From the NCBI RefSeq assembly GCF_028453695.1, contig NC_135781.1, forward strand, positions 12,461,640-12,525,639: DNA of 64,000 bases, written 5' to 3'. The position numbers and the translations under genes were made by a program. The notes below the pieces were generated by a model that ran no database searches, was not told the origin of the DNA, and saw only the letters and a list, made by a program, of their open reading frames with translations. This document shows, piece after piece, positions 24,390-34,263 of the stretch (position 1 is its first letter; every line of letters starts with the position of its first letter). This DNA comes from Augochlora pura (taxonomy: Eukaryota; Arthropoda; Insecta; Hymenoptera; Halictidae).

Positions 24390-27300
24390 TTAATCTAATT
24401 CTATCGGTAAAGGACACAGTTTCCTTACGCTTCTTTTGTATACTCCGTTTGTGGTTCTGACGGTTGCCACCCTTACAATACCGTCCGGTCCCGGGTGTAC
24501 CTCCACGATGCGTCCCAACGGCCATCTCATTGGCGGTAGTACTTCATCTCGAACGAGGACCAAGGTGTCCACCTTGATCGCATCAATGCCCTGTTTCCTC
24601 CATTTACTACGAACACTCAATTGGTTTAGGTAATCCTTGTGCCAGCGCGTCCAAAAGTGCTGTTTGATGCGCTGTATGTGTTGCCACAAGGATAATCTAT
24701 TTGCTGCTACATTACCATAATCATGCTCCGGCAAGGTAGTCAGTGACTCACCGATGAGGAAATGTGCAGGTGTTAGTGACTGTAGATCGTTGGGATCGGA
24801 GGAAATGGGTGTCAGAGGACGAGAGTTGAGGATGCCTTCAATTTGTGTAATATAAGTATTCAGTTGTTCGTACGTCAACAACGTGTCCCCGACGGTTCTT
24901 ACTAAGTGATGTTTAAAGCTCTTTACCGCAGCCTCCCATAAACCCCCGAAGTGGGGTGACCTCGGTGGTGAAAAGTGCCATACTATTGAACTGTTGGCCA
25001 AATGCTGCGAAACCTGATCATTGTGTTCTCTTGACTTGATAACCCTTGATAGTTCTGCAATTTCGTTTTTTGCACCTACGAAGTTTGTGGCATTGTCGGA
25101 ATAGATATTCTTAGGCCTACCACGTCTAGCAAAAAATCTACTTAACGCAGCGAGGAAGGCCTCGGTAGTTAAATCGCTGACTAATTCTAAATGTACAGCC
25201 TTTGTTAGGAAGCAAATAAAAACCGCTACATATACTTTAATGCGCCTTTGGTTCCGGAAGCGTTTCTCCTTTACAAACAATGGACCGCAATAATCTACAC
25301 CCGAGTTTTCAAACGGTCTTGACGCTACTAGCCGATCGCGAGGGAGATTGCCCATCAGGTAGTCGGGCGGACCTGTCGGTTTAGCCTTGAAACATCGCGC
25401 ACATTTACGAATTATGTGGCGCGTCATATTCTTGCCGTCGATTGGCCAGTACCTTTGTCTGACTGCGTTTAGAGTTCCTTGTGTGCCAGAATGTAGGGTT
25501 TGCAAATGCTCGAACCTGATTATTAATGTGGTAACTGGGTGTGACCTTGGTAGGACTATAGGATGTTTTTGCGCGTATCTGATGTCGGCGTTACTCAACC
25601 GACCACCTACTCGGATTATCCCCTTCTTATCTAAAAAAGGGTTTAGAGGGATCAATCTGCTACCTTTATCGAGGGGCTCCCCTGCTCCCAACCGTTTAAG
25701 TTCAGCCGGGAACGCCTGACCCTGTGTTCGTTTTATACTCCCGTCATGTGCCTTGTTTAGGTCTGCTACGGAAAGGTTGCCGTTAAACCCAGATTTATTT
25801 AAGGTTGCTTCCTTAACCTTCAAACAGTACGCTAGGACCCTTTGTAATTTAGAAAAGGAAGAGAATTTATAGAATACGTCTGTTTCATCTAGAGTCACCT
25901 TACTAATTAGTGAGACGTTACCCCGTTGTTCAGGAATCTCTATTTTTGGGAGAAGTCCCTCGGGCCAGGTATCCTCACTCCTAACCAACCACTCTGGGCC
26001 GTATAGCCAAACTACATTGCTAACGAATTCTTCCGGCATTTGTCCCCGAGAAATATAGTCCGCAGGATTGTCCTTGGTTGGCACGTGCCTCCAATTCGTG
26101 GATCCCGTAATCCCTTGTATCTCGGATACGCGATTTGCCACGAACGTCTTTAATTTGTGTGGCGAAGATCTCAGCCAGTACAATGTAATAATTGAATCGC
26201 TCCAAAATCTGACCTTACTAAAATTCAATTTTAGCCTTGAAATCGTTGCTCGGTACAGTTTGGCAAGTAATAGGGCTGCACACAATTCTAATCTAGGTAG
26301 TGAGACTGTCTTCAACGGTGCTACCCGTGATTTAGCGCAAATTAATCTAGAAATTGTTCTACCCTTGTTGTCCGTAGACCTAAAATATATGCAGGCTCCA
26401 TAGCCGCACTCGCTAGCATCCGCGAACCCATGCAGCTGTACGCAAGTTGCTTGCGTTATTAAAACCTTTCGCGCGATTTGAAAGCTGTTGAGACAGGGCA
26501 ACTGCTGTACATAATTCGTCCAGGCAGTGTGTATAGATTGTGGTACCGATTCATCCCAATCTAACTTCGATTTCCAAAGTTCCTGCATTAGAATTTTAGC
26601 CAGGATGATCACCGGTCCTAGTAGCCCTAATGGATCGAACAACTTCGCAATTTGTGAAAGCATGCCCCTTTTTGTAATGCGCTGGGAGGTTGCGTCCATG
26701 CTTACGCTATATGAAATTGTGTCAAGCCTTGCGTTCCAACAGACCCCCAGCGTCCTTTTTGTTTCGGTCGCGTTAAAATGCACGGTGTCGTTTTTAGCTT
26801 GCTCGTTGCAAGAATTAACTAGGGATTCCTCATTGGAGGCCCACTGCCTGAGATTGAACCCGCCTAGACTAAGTAGCTTTGTTAATTCGTCTCTAAGCTG
26901 AGCTGCTTGTGAGACAGTATCGGCTCCAGTTATTAGATCGTCGACATAGAAGTCGTGCTGTAATGCATGGGCCGCCGAGGGAAAAGCCTGACCTTCGTCT
27001 TCGGCCAACTGTTTTAGTGTTCTAACCGCGAGAAACGGCTCATGCTTGGCTAGATAAGCCCTAGTGCCGCTAGTTGCGTGCTGTTGACACTTGATTTCTC
27101 CGGAAATCACCCAGCCCAGTTGTGTCTTTTGCAATATGCACGTCTTATTCGCTAGCCTGATTTGCCCTACACATAATAGTTTGTAGAAAAGGTATTCTCC
27201 TAGCAGAGCTTCGATTGCTGCCGGCTTGTCGAACTCCGGATCTGCTAGCTTAATGTTGTGGGGGATCGATATACCTGCGCGATCTACCTGGCGCGAGGGT

Positions 27301-28847
27301 AAACGGCCCGTTATTGTCGGTAGCACCAAGAGTGATACATTTTCCGAAAAGTTACCTATTCTAGATCTAATGGATGTCCTTGCGCAATGCCTAATGGTGC
27401 TACTGGTTTCCCCTAGTCCTGTAACCGGCATGTTGACCCCGTGTAATTTCAAACCCAATTTTTTTGTTAAACTTTCGGTGATAAAGTTCGATTGGGAACC
27501 GGGATCAAGAAGTACGCGGCATTGATGCTCCCTATTGTTCCCGTCCAGGATTATGATTCTCGCTGTTGACAATAGAATTTCGGCATTTTCGTGTGAAAAC
27601 AATGTTACTACCCGCGATGAATCTTGTTCGGAATTATTGGGGGGATTTGGAGTGGCTGGCCGGTACTCGCTAATCTGGTCGAAATGCAATAAGGTGTTGT
27701 GCCTTTTATTGCATCGACGACAATTACTGGACCTGCATTGAGATACAGTGTGCTCGGGACGGAGACAATTCATGCACAATTTAGCCCCTTTGACCTGTCG
27801 CATTCGCGCTCGCGCATCTAATTTTGTAAATTGTTCACACGACTGAATAAAATGCTTCCCCTTGCAGATAGGACAGTGCGAAGGGTCCTTGGCACTGATC
27901 AGCGCCATCCGGGTGTGTGGCTGTGTTTTTGCGAATTGTTTAACTCTGGTACCAGTGTAAGCCTTCGCATTGGTTAAACTTATAGGCTCAATGTCCTGTG
28001 CAAATTCGTTGAGGAAGTTAAATAAGTCGGTTATCGTAGGTCTGTCCTTCCCGATCGAGCGCTCCCAGTGAATCCGCGTTGTTTTATCTAATTTCGCGGT
28101 GATTATGAAGATTAGCATTTCGTGCCATTCTACCGGTTCTTTTAGGGATCTCAACGCGTTTATGTGCATTTCTGCGCGGTCCGCCAGTCCCCGTAAAGCC
28201 GATGGGCAATTCCGGTCGACCTCGGGTAGGTCATGCAACGCTCGTATGTGTGAGTGAATGATCTTTCGCGGATTGTTGAATCGTTTCTGAAGGAGATTCC
28301 ACGCTACATTATAATTTTCTTCCGATGCGTTTAATGCTTCGATTACGGTTAAGGCGTCACCGCGTAGGTACGTTTTTAATAAGTGGAACTTATGTACGGA
28401 AGGTAGGGTTTCGTTTTCGTGTACTAAATTGCAGAACATATCGTGGAAACTATTCCATTCCATGTAATTTCCATCGAACGGTTTGATTTCGAGTTTTGGT
28501 AAGAGAGATGGATGTTTAACTAATGATGTTGAAGAGTTACAATTTAAAGAGGCATTACTTCCCGCGGGCGGTGATAATTTACGTTTCGCATCTCGAATAT
28601 AGCTGCTACATCTATCGTAAACCTTTTCCACTTCCTCACGTGTGGTTTCATGATCTGGGTTGTCTTCCAGACCTTCTATTTCTAACTGAATATTGCAAAA
28701 ACTAGTGAATAACTGCTCTAGCCTTTCTTCGCGTTTTTCAAGTGTTTCAAGACAACCCTCTTCTGAATTTAACGTATTGGCGAGTCTTGTTAGTTGCCCT
28801 TTAAACGATACGCGTTGTCTTACAAGCCTTTTTACCGCCTCCGACAT
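24390..28847 (-). CDS. BEL/Pao Gag-Pol polyprotein, RT core deleted in frame
   Basis: This 1485-aa frame starts at an ATG at 28847 with an AAACC context. The frame is open further upstream, but only to a GTG. Residues below count from that GTG, so the ATG is residue 20. Order: DUF1759-like coiled coil (about 20-110); Gag-like region (135-305); zinc motifs CX2CX3HX4C (344-356), CX2CX4HX4C (377-390) and CX2CX3HX4H (395-407); retropepsin-like LLDPGSQ (465-471), with Pro where Ser or Thr is usual; GWVISG (597-602); then abruptly the end of RT with FYVDD (652-656). RNase H follows with D829, E873, D903 and D949. The integrase has an HHCC-type finger (H1133, H1138, C1168, C1171) and D1204, D1270, E1324. 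A DUF5641-like tail spans about 1404-1498. Intact family members carry roughly 200-250 more residues between GWVISG and YVDD, including the first catalytic Asp of RT. No stop or frameshift is present. Gag, protease and integrase could still be made. Confidence 0.93.
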   Translation of the reverse strand: MSEAVKRLVRQRVSFKGQLTRLANTLNSEEGCLETLEKREERLEQLFTSFCNIQLEIEGLEDNPDHETTREEVEKVYDRCSSYIRDAKRKLSPPAGSNASLNCNSSTSLVKHPSLLPKLEIKPFDGNYMEWNSFHDMFCNLVHENETLPSVHKFHLLKTYLRGDALTVIEALNASEENYNVAWNLLQKRFNNPRKIIHSHIRALHDLPEVDRNCPSALRGLADRAEMHINALRSLKEPVEWHEMLIFIITAKLDKTTRIHWERSIGKDRPTITDLFNFLNEFAQDIEPISLTNAKAYTGTRVKQFAKTQPHTRMALISAKDPSHCPICKGKHFIQSCEQFTKLDARARMRQVKGAKLCMNCLRPEHTVSQCRSSNCRRCNKRHNTLLHFDQISEYRPATPNPPNNSEQDSSRVVTLFSHENAEILLSTARIIILDGNNREHQCRVLLDPGSQSNFITESLTKKLGLKLHGVNMPVTGLGETSSTIRHCARTSIRSRIGNFSENVSLLVLPTITGRLPSRQVDRAGISIPHNIKLADPEFDKPAAIEALLGEYLFYKLLCVGQIRLANKTCILQKTQLGWVISGEIKCQQHATSGTRAYLAKHEPFLAVRTLKQLAEDEGQAFPSAAHALQHDFYVDDLITGADTVSQAAQLRDELTKLLSLGGFNLRQWASNEESLVNSCNEQAKNDTVHFNATETKRTLGVCWNARLDTISYSVSMDATSQRITKRGMLSQIAKLFDPLGLLGPVIILAKILMQELWKSKLDWDESVPQSIHTAWTNYVQQLPCLNSFQIARKVLITQATCVQLHGFADASECGYGACIYFRSTDNKGRTISRLICAKSRVAPLKTVSLPRLELCAALLLAKLYRATISRLKLNFSKVRFWSDSIITLYWLRSSPHKLKTFVANRVSEIQGITGSTNWRHVPTKDNPADYISRGQMPEEFVSNVVWLYGPEWLVRSEDTWPEGLLPKIEIPEQRGNVSLISKVTLDETDVFYKFSSFSKLQRVLAYCLKVKEATLNKSGFNGNLSVADLNKAHDGSIKRTQGQAFPAELKRLGAGEPLDKGSRLIPLNPFLDKKGIIRVGGRLSNADIRYAQKHPIVLPRSHPVTTLIIRFEHLQTLHSGTQGTLNAVRQRYWPIDGKNMTRHIIRKCARCFKAKPTGPPDYLMGNLPRDRLVASRPFENSGVDYCGPLFVKEKRFRNQRRIKVYVAVFICFLTKAVHLELVSDLTTEAFLAALSRFFARRGRPKNIYSDNATNFVGAKNEIAELSRVIKSREHNDQVSQHLANSSIVWHFSPPRSPHFGGLWEAAVKSFKHHLVRTVGDTLLTYEQLNTYITQIEGILNSRPLTPISSDPNDLQSLTPAHFLIGESLTTLPEHDYGNVAANRLSLWQHIQRIKQHFWTRWHKDYLNQLSVRSKWRKQGIDAIKVDTLVLVRDEVLPPMRWPLGRIVEVHPGPDGIVRVATVRTTNGVYKRSVRKLCPLPIELD

Positions 28848-29378
28848 GGTTTTAACGTAATTGAAGACAGGCAAGGGAAAGAGTGAAAGGGATGGTGAGT
28901 GCACTGCTTACCTGAGCAGATTCGCGTCGTTTAGCCGCAATTGCACAAAGAGGGAGTAGCTTCTGTTGGCACGTGTCCCTTTGTGTTCGCTCGTTGATGA
29001 TCCGAATGACCTGGGTTGTTGTCCCGTAGAAGGTCGCCTTGCCGCTGGTCAGGGTAGTCAAGAAGCGTCGCTCCGTTGTAGGTAGCCTCCTCGTTCTTGT
29101 CCCTCGGGCAGGTAGATCGTCACGTGTTGTAGGTGGATTGCCTGTCCGTCCTCTGCAGCAGGTCTTCCAGCTGGTTGTTGAAAGTACAGTTAGCCTTCCT
29201 GGTGCGACACTCTTGTAGCCAGGGAGAAGTCCAAGTTGATTGTCCCCTTTTGCAGCTACCAGATGTGTTGATATGTTGATAATTCCTCCCTTTGCAGCTT
29301 CTAAGCCGGGGAGACTGGATGAACCTCACTTGACACACAACTGTTTTTCACAATGGATCACACTTTTCCAAGGGTGGA
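28848..29378 (-). other. BEL/Pao untranslated leader
   Basis: About 530 bp lie between the primer-binding site and the gag-pol ATG. No ATG-initiated frame of note was seen. A consensus-like donor CAG|GTAAGC sits at about 28906-28914 on the minus strand, 60 bp before the ATG. It is not known to be used. Packaging signals would be expected here but cannot be recognised by eye. Confidence 0.6.
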
Positions 29379-29395
29379 TCCGGCTCGAAGGACCA
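29379..29395 (-). other. Primer-binding site matching tRNA-Tyr
   Basis: On the minus strand the LTR is followed by a 5-nt spacer (TTTTT) and then TGGTCCTTCGAGCCGGA. This is complementary to the 3' end of eukaryotic tRNA-Tyr, whose acceptor arm ends CCGGCTCGAAGGA plus CCA. The 17-nt run is what marks the right LTR as the 5' LTR. Assignment to Tyr rests on my memory of the tRNA sequence; aligning it to this genome's own tRNA set would settle it. Confidence 0.85.
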
Positions 29396-29400
29396 AAAAA

Positions 29401-30178
29401 TGTTATGTACCGAACGATCTTTTTCGTACGGTGCACAGCTCCTTGTTGTTCCAATGATGCTGCGCCTCCAACGACAAATTAATGGCGGTGGAGATGATTG
29501 AAATGGTGTAGGAACGAATAGACGTTAATGGTTAACAATTCTATTTATTCGCTAATTGATGTTCAGTTGTGCGGAGGTCACCACGATTATCCTTATCGCA
29601 CTGTGTTATAATATAGTTAGGCTGCTGTTTGAATATTGACGGAGAACTTGAGTGATTCTACGGAGTTCTGGATATAAACTGTCGAGTCTCAGTGCATCGC
29701 CACGCACTTCGACTCGGTTGGGGTGGGCTCAGAGATTCCAGTCGATCTTGAATCTATCTGATTGGACCCACCCATACCCTGTGCTAATTCTAAGGCGTTT
29801 CCTTAGGGCCTTAAGGAAAGGGCAAGGAGAGAGAGCGAAGGCCCACTGACGCTCGGTACATACGTCATGTTGGGCACATGTTGCCGGCAATTATCTTTAC
29901 CGAGCTACCTGGGCGGGCTAGCCGAGCCCTGCTACGCGTTTATGGTTATTGCTATAATTTCTTTATGTTTTTATCGCTTTACGCGTTTACAGTAATTGCT
30001 TTACGTGTTTACGGTAACTGGTTTATGCATTTACAATAATCGCTTTATGCAGGGAACCAAGTGTTCCCTGCTCCGTCAGTTGATTTCTAGGGGCCGTGTA
30101 ACCCCGTAACTGGGGACCGTAGGCCCTCGACCCTCGCGCCGCGGGTACCTGCTATGCTGTTCCGTATAGGACGGAACA
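29401..30178 (-). repeat. 5' LTR of the BEL/Pao element
   Basis: This 778-bp repeat is the upstream LTR for the minus-strand element and should carry its promoter. It matches 23429-24206 base for base as far as I can read (constant offset 5972). Its termini are TG...CA. It contains a degenerate 22-bp tandem repeat at 29931-30052 and perfect hairpins at 29798-29819, 30049-30071 and 30158-30178. The small open frame across 29652-29849 is identical in both LTRs and is probably not a gene. Confidence 0.96.
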
Positions 30179-30184
30179 GTTAAT
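30179..30184. repeat. Target-site duplication, right copy (GTTAAT)
   Basis: Exact copy of 23423-23428, immediately outside the right LTR. The host sequence interrupted here is the MITE whose arms lie at 23357-23428 and 30185-30347. Confidence 0.9.
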
Positions 30185-30351
30185 TATTAAAGTAAACGAT
30201 TAAAACTGTGTATGTACAATACACTAAGAAAAGAATATATGTAATGAATACTATATATAGCTACACTGAAAAAATATATATTAAGAAAAATAGTAATTTA
30301 GTTATGAAAAACTTAAATTTACGCAAAATCCAATCGTGTCTAAGAGGTTAA

Positions 30352-33110
30352 TCGGATAAGTGGAGAAGAGTGTGCCGATACGATTTCAGAGGAATTTTGC
30401 GGCGAATTTTCGGGACTTGCCCGAGGAGAACAGGAGATATGGGGCCAGATATAAGAAGGCAAACACGGAGGACATGTGTATACATATCGGTACACGCGTA
30501 TTTGTACGTAAATACCGGGAACCATGGATGTTGCGTAACGGTGTAAACATCCAGCAGGGAAGAAATTGAGAGAGATAGAAGCCGCAGAGCGCACGTATAT
30601 ATATAGCAGCCATATATCTAACCATTCAGGGGGAGAACGATGATGCTTCCTAGTCCGAGACATAAATCCATCGGTTTGTTCTCTATCTTTGCGACTGTAC
30701 CACCTCGAGGCGTTGGGGAGACTCTCCGCGAAATCAACCTTCCATATTTCCTCTCTGCAATTTTCATTGTCTTATGGACTGCAGACGGATCGATCTCAGG
30801 GTCAGAAGAAATCTTTGATGGCCACTCTTATCTCGGACACCGAATTCCCTTTGCGATTGTCTCCTGACGACGCGAGCCCGAAAAACATAAGAATCTCCAA
30901 TCACATTACTAGCAGTGGAATTGTACAATCATTACAGTTATTATAGTTATTACTTTTCATTTTGGTTCATGGAATTCATGAACACTTCACATATCCATAA
31001 ATAATATCAATTATTATATTATAATTATTATAATATAATATTACCAATTCGGTCAATACTTTGAACAAATTTAAGAATGTCATAAAATTAAAATATTTTA
31101 TTCAATCAAAAAAAGTTGACATTTGCTAATTGCAAATACGAAACAGGAAGTGTTCAAACAATGTAAATAATCTCAGTCTTTAGTAAAAATAATAATGGCA
31201 AGTTTATTCATCGCGTCGTAATCGCATTGACATATTTCTATAATCAATATAATTAGAAATATTTAATGTCAAAATCCCGAAGAAATAGTGCAACATCGTC
31301 GTGCACAGAATCAATTAATTTATCTCCGAATGATTCAGCTATACATGTCCCAGATGTCTAACGCAGACTACGATAAAAAATTAGTCTCGTAATGACGGTG
31401 AAATCAATGTGAATGATTGTCGCATTAACGTTTAGGAAAGGCTCGAGTATTACCGGCATAACGAGTGACGCGATCGAAGGGTAAGAAAGGCATTGCGATA
31501 TTAATTGACGCAAGAAATTAGGTCCACGATCCCTGGAATGATTGATCGCGTAATGAGAAATCCCTAATAATGACCCTGCCGTTTGGGGGGCCGGGGGTGG
31601 AACGAGCGACATTGGCCGGGCGATGGAAAGGTATTAAGAAACGACATTAGATTATAATTTATATTAAAATCTGTGCAAGGAGATAAAGAGAGGAGACACC
31701 CACCGACGGTCGATCTCAACCCTTCGGCATTGGCGTAACTCGCCGCGTTCAAACACCGCAGACAACGCTGTCTTCATCTCGGCAAACTTTCGAATCACGG
31801 GACGAAGTATGATCAAAAGTTAATGCATGTATTACTTGTATAAAAATGCATTAATTATTCGTTTCGGTTAATAAAATATCCTTGACTGATTCCGGCATAT
31901 TTTGTATGCTGCTTTGATAATTGTAAAAATCACAAAATTTTTCATCGATGAAGAGGCTACAGATTCAGTTGCAGAAATATTCGACTAATCTTTGTACGTT
32001 GATCATACATAAGCGAATGGTATGATATTACAAATGATGTAACAAATATCCGAATTCTAATCGATATAGGACGAAAGAGGCATTTTAATTAGGATCTACG
32101 CCTATGGAAAATAATCAAAGGGGAAGGCCAAGGGGACGCTTTATGGCGGAGAAGAGAGACGGAGAAAGAAAGAGACTGCGAGAGAGAAAGAGAGAAAGAA
32201 AAAGAGAGCGAGAGGAGACGAAGGTACATCGCATGGAGCAGACCAGGCGGGAGAGTATTATAGTGATGCAAAGATGGGGTAGGGACAGCATGCTTAGACG
32301 TAATGGGGTAGAACTTCGGACTTATTCCGGTTAAGATATTAAGCGTGCAACAATATATGTTCCTTTTCACGATGAATACAACAGAGTATTCTACGAAAAG
32401 AATACTTTCGCAAACTTTCAACTCAGGAGCTTCGTATCATTGAGATTTTAATGGCAAATGCGAAACAAGAATTTCGCCTTACTAAATATATCCGAGATAT
32501 GCTAAAATAACTACAAAAAAATGATGTAGTTATTTGGATGGATAAATATAGATGTGTAACAATTGAGAATCATCTTGCGAAATGATTTTACTACAAAGAA
32601 AAAATAATAAGGGTGACAAGAAAATTCTGAACATTAATTCCTAGTGTTATTTCAAAAAGGTGTATCGATAATTCCGCAATTATATCGCATTGGTCGTTTT
32701 AATAATCATTAAAAGTATCATTAATTTATCAATGCCCTTTACAATGTTCGCCCAATTCATAATAATAATAATTCTTTATTTCTGGCCTCACATAAAAAAT
32801 AATTTACTTTACATCCGATGGTTCATTTTGTTCATAAAACTACTCATTTGACCATATATTTTCCAATCCTACATTTGACGTCTTCCTATACTCATTTACT
32901 ATATCTTTATACAATTTGATTTATAACTTTATACAATCCCTATTTCTATTCCAATTTTTTTACATTAAAGTATTACCGAGATATGATCACACCGTTCCCA
33001 AAATTCTATCGAATAAAATTTCCATTTCGCAAAATTTGTGATCCCCCGAATATAAAACCATTATGAATAAAAACGTGGTAATTTCTAAAAAATCTTGTTG
33101 AACGCCGATG
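30352..33110. other. No gene seen; AT-rich spacer
   Basis: It includes a near-palindromic AT stretch at about 31009-31042 and the GA tract at 32.15 kb. Confidence 0.6.
32154..32218. repeat. Degenerate GA/GAAA tract
   Basis: A run of GAGA, GAAA and GAGAAAG units without a perfect core. Confidence 0.8.
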
Positions 33111-33814
33111 CGACGGTGTACCGACTGGAAGCCGAAATTATAGAATGGTGGATGATTCGTTCAACGGATTTCAGAAACACAGCATTTTCCTGCGAGCTCA
33201 CATCCAGAATGTGCAACCCCAGCCAGAACCGGGTGGCACGCTGAAAATAGACGAACCGATTCCCGTCGTTCTTTCATCTCGCCAGGGTGAATCCAGTGGA
33301 TAGGATTATCGGCAGAGCGAAGCCGAGGTACTAAAAATATGCATCGGTCAGGTTTGAATGGCAGTGCCGAGACGAATATGTGTCAGAGCCCGACTACGGC
33401 TACGCTCCCCCCTGCGGCATCTCGTTCCCCACAGCGGGGTTTAGGTTCTCTAACGAGCGGTGGTTCTCTCGGATCCCTCGCTTTCCGATAATAAAATGCA
33501 TGATTTACCTTTCCGTTTGCGCGAGCGAGCCGGCGAGCGTGCCGCTCCTCGGCTCGGCTCCGCTCTGCTCCGTACAGCGCACGAAAGCGCAACAGCAATG
33601 AGAACGGGAGCAATAGCAACACCGAGAAAGACCGACCCTCTTTACTCAACAGCAACGTTACGAAAGGCGACCCGCGTTACATTCGAGCGACAGGACGACG
33701 CCATGAATTATAAAATGACGGTAAAAGCGAAAGTTTCCCGGCGGTTTCGCGGAAGCACAGAGCGAAAGAGAAAGAGAGGGAGCAACCGAATTGGAGTGGG
33801 GAGGGAGGGGGAGG

Positions 33815-33838
33815 GAGAGAGAGAGAGAGAGAGAGAGA
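33815..33838. repeat. (GA)12 microsatellite
   Basis: A perfect GA run follows a GGGA-rich stretch (33797-33815). Confidence 0.95.
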
Positions 33839-34120
33839 AGCCGACTGGCTGCCGGTCTGAGGCAGGCTGCCAACGAACCGACCAACCAGCCAGCCTCCTT
33901 CTAATTTAATGAAATAGCGAAGGGTTAGGCTCTCCTAGCAGGTGAAGCACCGAGCAAATGTTTAGGCAAAGTAGCCCGGGCTACATGACGTGCCGGCGAA
34001 TGTGGAAGTGCAACGTTTACACGTTCAACCACGTCCCACGGCATCGCTCGACTTTGCCTCGCAACTGCCTGTCCCTCCCTCGCTTCGCTATCGCTACCGC
34101 TGCTGCTTCCTCCGTTCTAC

Positions 34121-34122
<2 letters not shown>

Positions 34123-34173
<51 letters not shown>
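34123..34173. repeat. (TC)25 microsatellite
   Basis: A perfect TC run of about 51 bp, the longest uninterrupted dinucleotide tract in the window. Confidence 0.95.
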
Positions 34174-34176
<3 letters not shown>

Positions 34177-34232
34177 CGGTGCGTGTGCAGAGTCCGTCTC
34201 TCTCCCCCTTTACTGTCCTCCGTTTCTGTCTT

Positions 34233-34263
34233 CCGAGGCTAGCCTAGCCCAGCCTAGCCTCGG
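34233..34263. repeat. Perfect 10-bp inverted repeat built of AGCCT units
   Basis: CCGAGGCTAG and CTAGCCTCGG flank an 11-nt centre that itself repeats CCTAGCC. It lies 60 bp right of the (TC)n tract in a CpG-rich block. Confidence 0.85.

Larger units (their letters stand above)
23429..30178 (-). mobile_element. BEL/Pao LTR retrotransposon, structurally complete but with most of RT missing
   Basis: The element is 6750 bp and reads on the minus strand, so the right LTR is the 5' LTR. Seen: two 778-bp direct repeats at the ends, each TGTTATGT...ACGGAACA on the plus strand, in which I found no difference by eye. A 6-bp GTTAAT lies immediately outside both ends. A tRNA-complementary primer-binding site follows the 5' LTR after 5 nt, and a purine tract lies near the 3' LTR. 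A single long gag-pol frame lies between. Known: BEL/Pao elements encode Gag, aspartic protease, RT, RNase H and integrase in one frame and give target duplications of about 4-6 bp. The protein's domain order and its C-terminal DUF5641-like segment place it in BEL/Pao, not Gypsy or Copia. Inferred: LTR identity means recent insertion, but the missing RT core means this copy could not reverse-transcribe itself. The element sits inside an older MITE. Confidence 0.96.
23353..30351. mobile_element. TTAA-flanked MITE (copy 1), split by the BEL/Pao element
   Basis: The left arm is 23357-23428 and the right arm 30185-30347. The ends are CCTCTTAG and its exact reverse complement CTAAGAGG, each flanked outside by TTAA (23353-23356 and 30348-30351). 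Without the LTR element the MITE would be about 235 bp. TTAA targets with C-rich termini are characteristic of piggyBac-type elements, so I infer a non-autonomous piggyBac-like MITE. The left arm resembles copies 2 and 3 around CGTACTTWMT...AATTATTTT. The MITE must predate the BEL insertion. Confidence 0.75.

Noticed and set aside
25387..27741. Plus-strand frames of 60-124 codons inside the BEL element
   Set aside because: They are antisense to the gag-pol frame, with no motif.
28848..28904. Upstream GTG start for gag-pol
   Set aside because: Eukaryotic elements use ATG. The ATG at 28847 has a good context and sits just before the DUF1759-like region.
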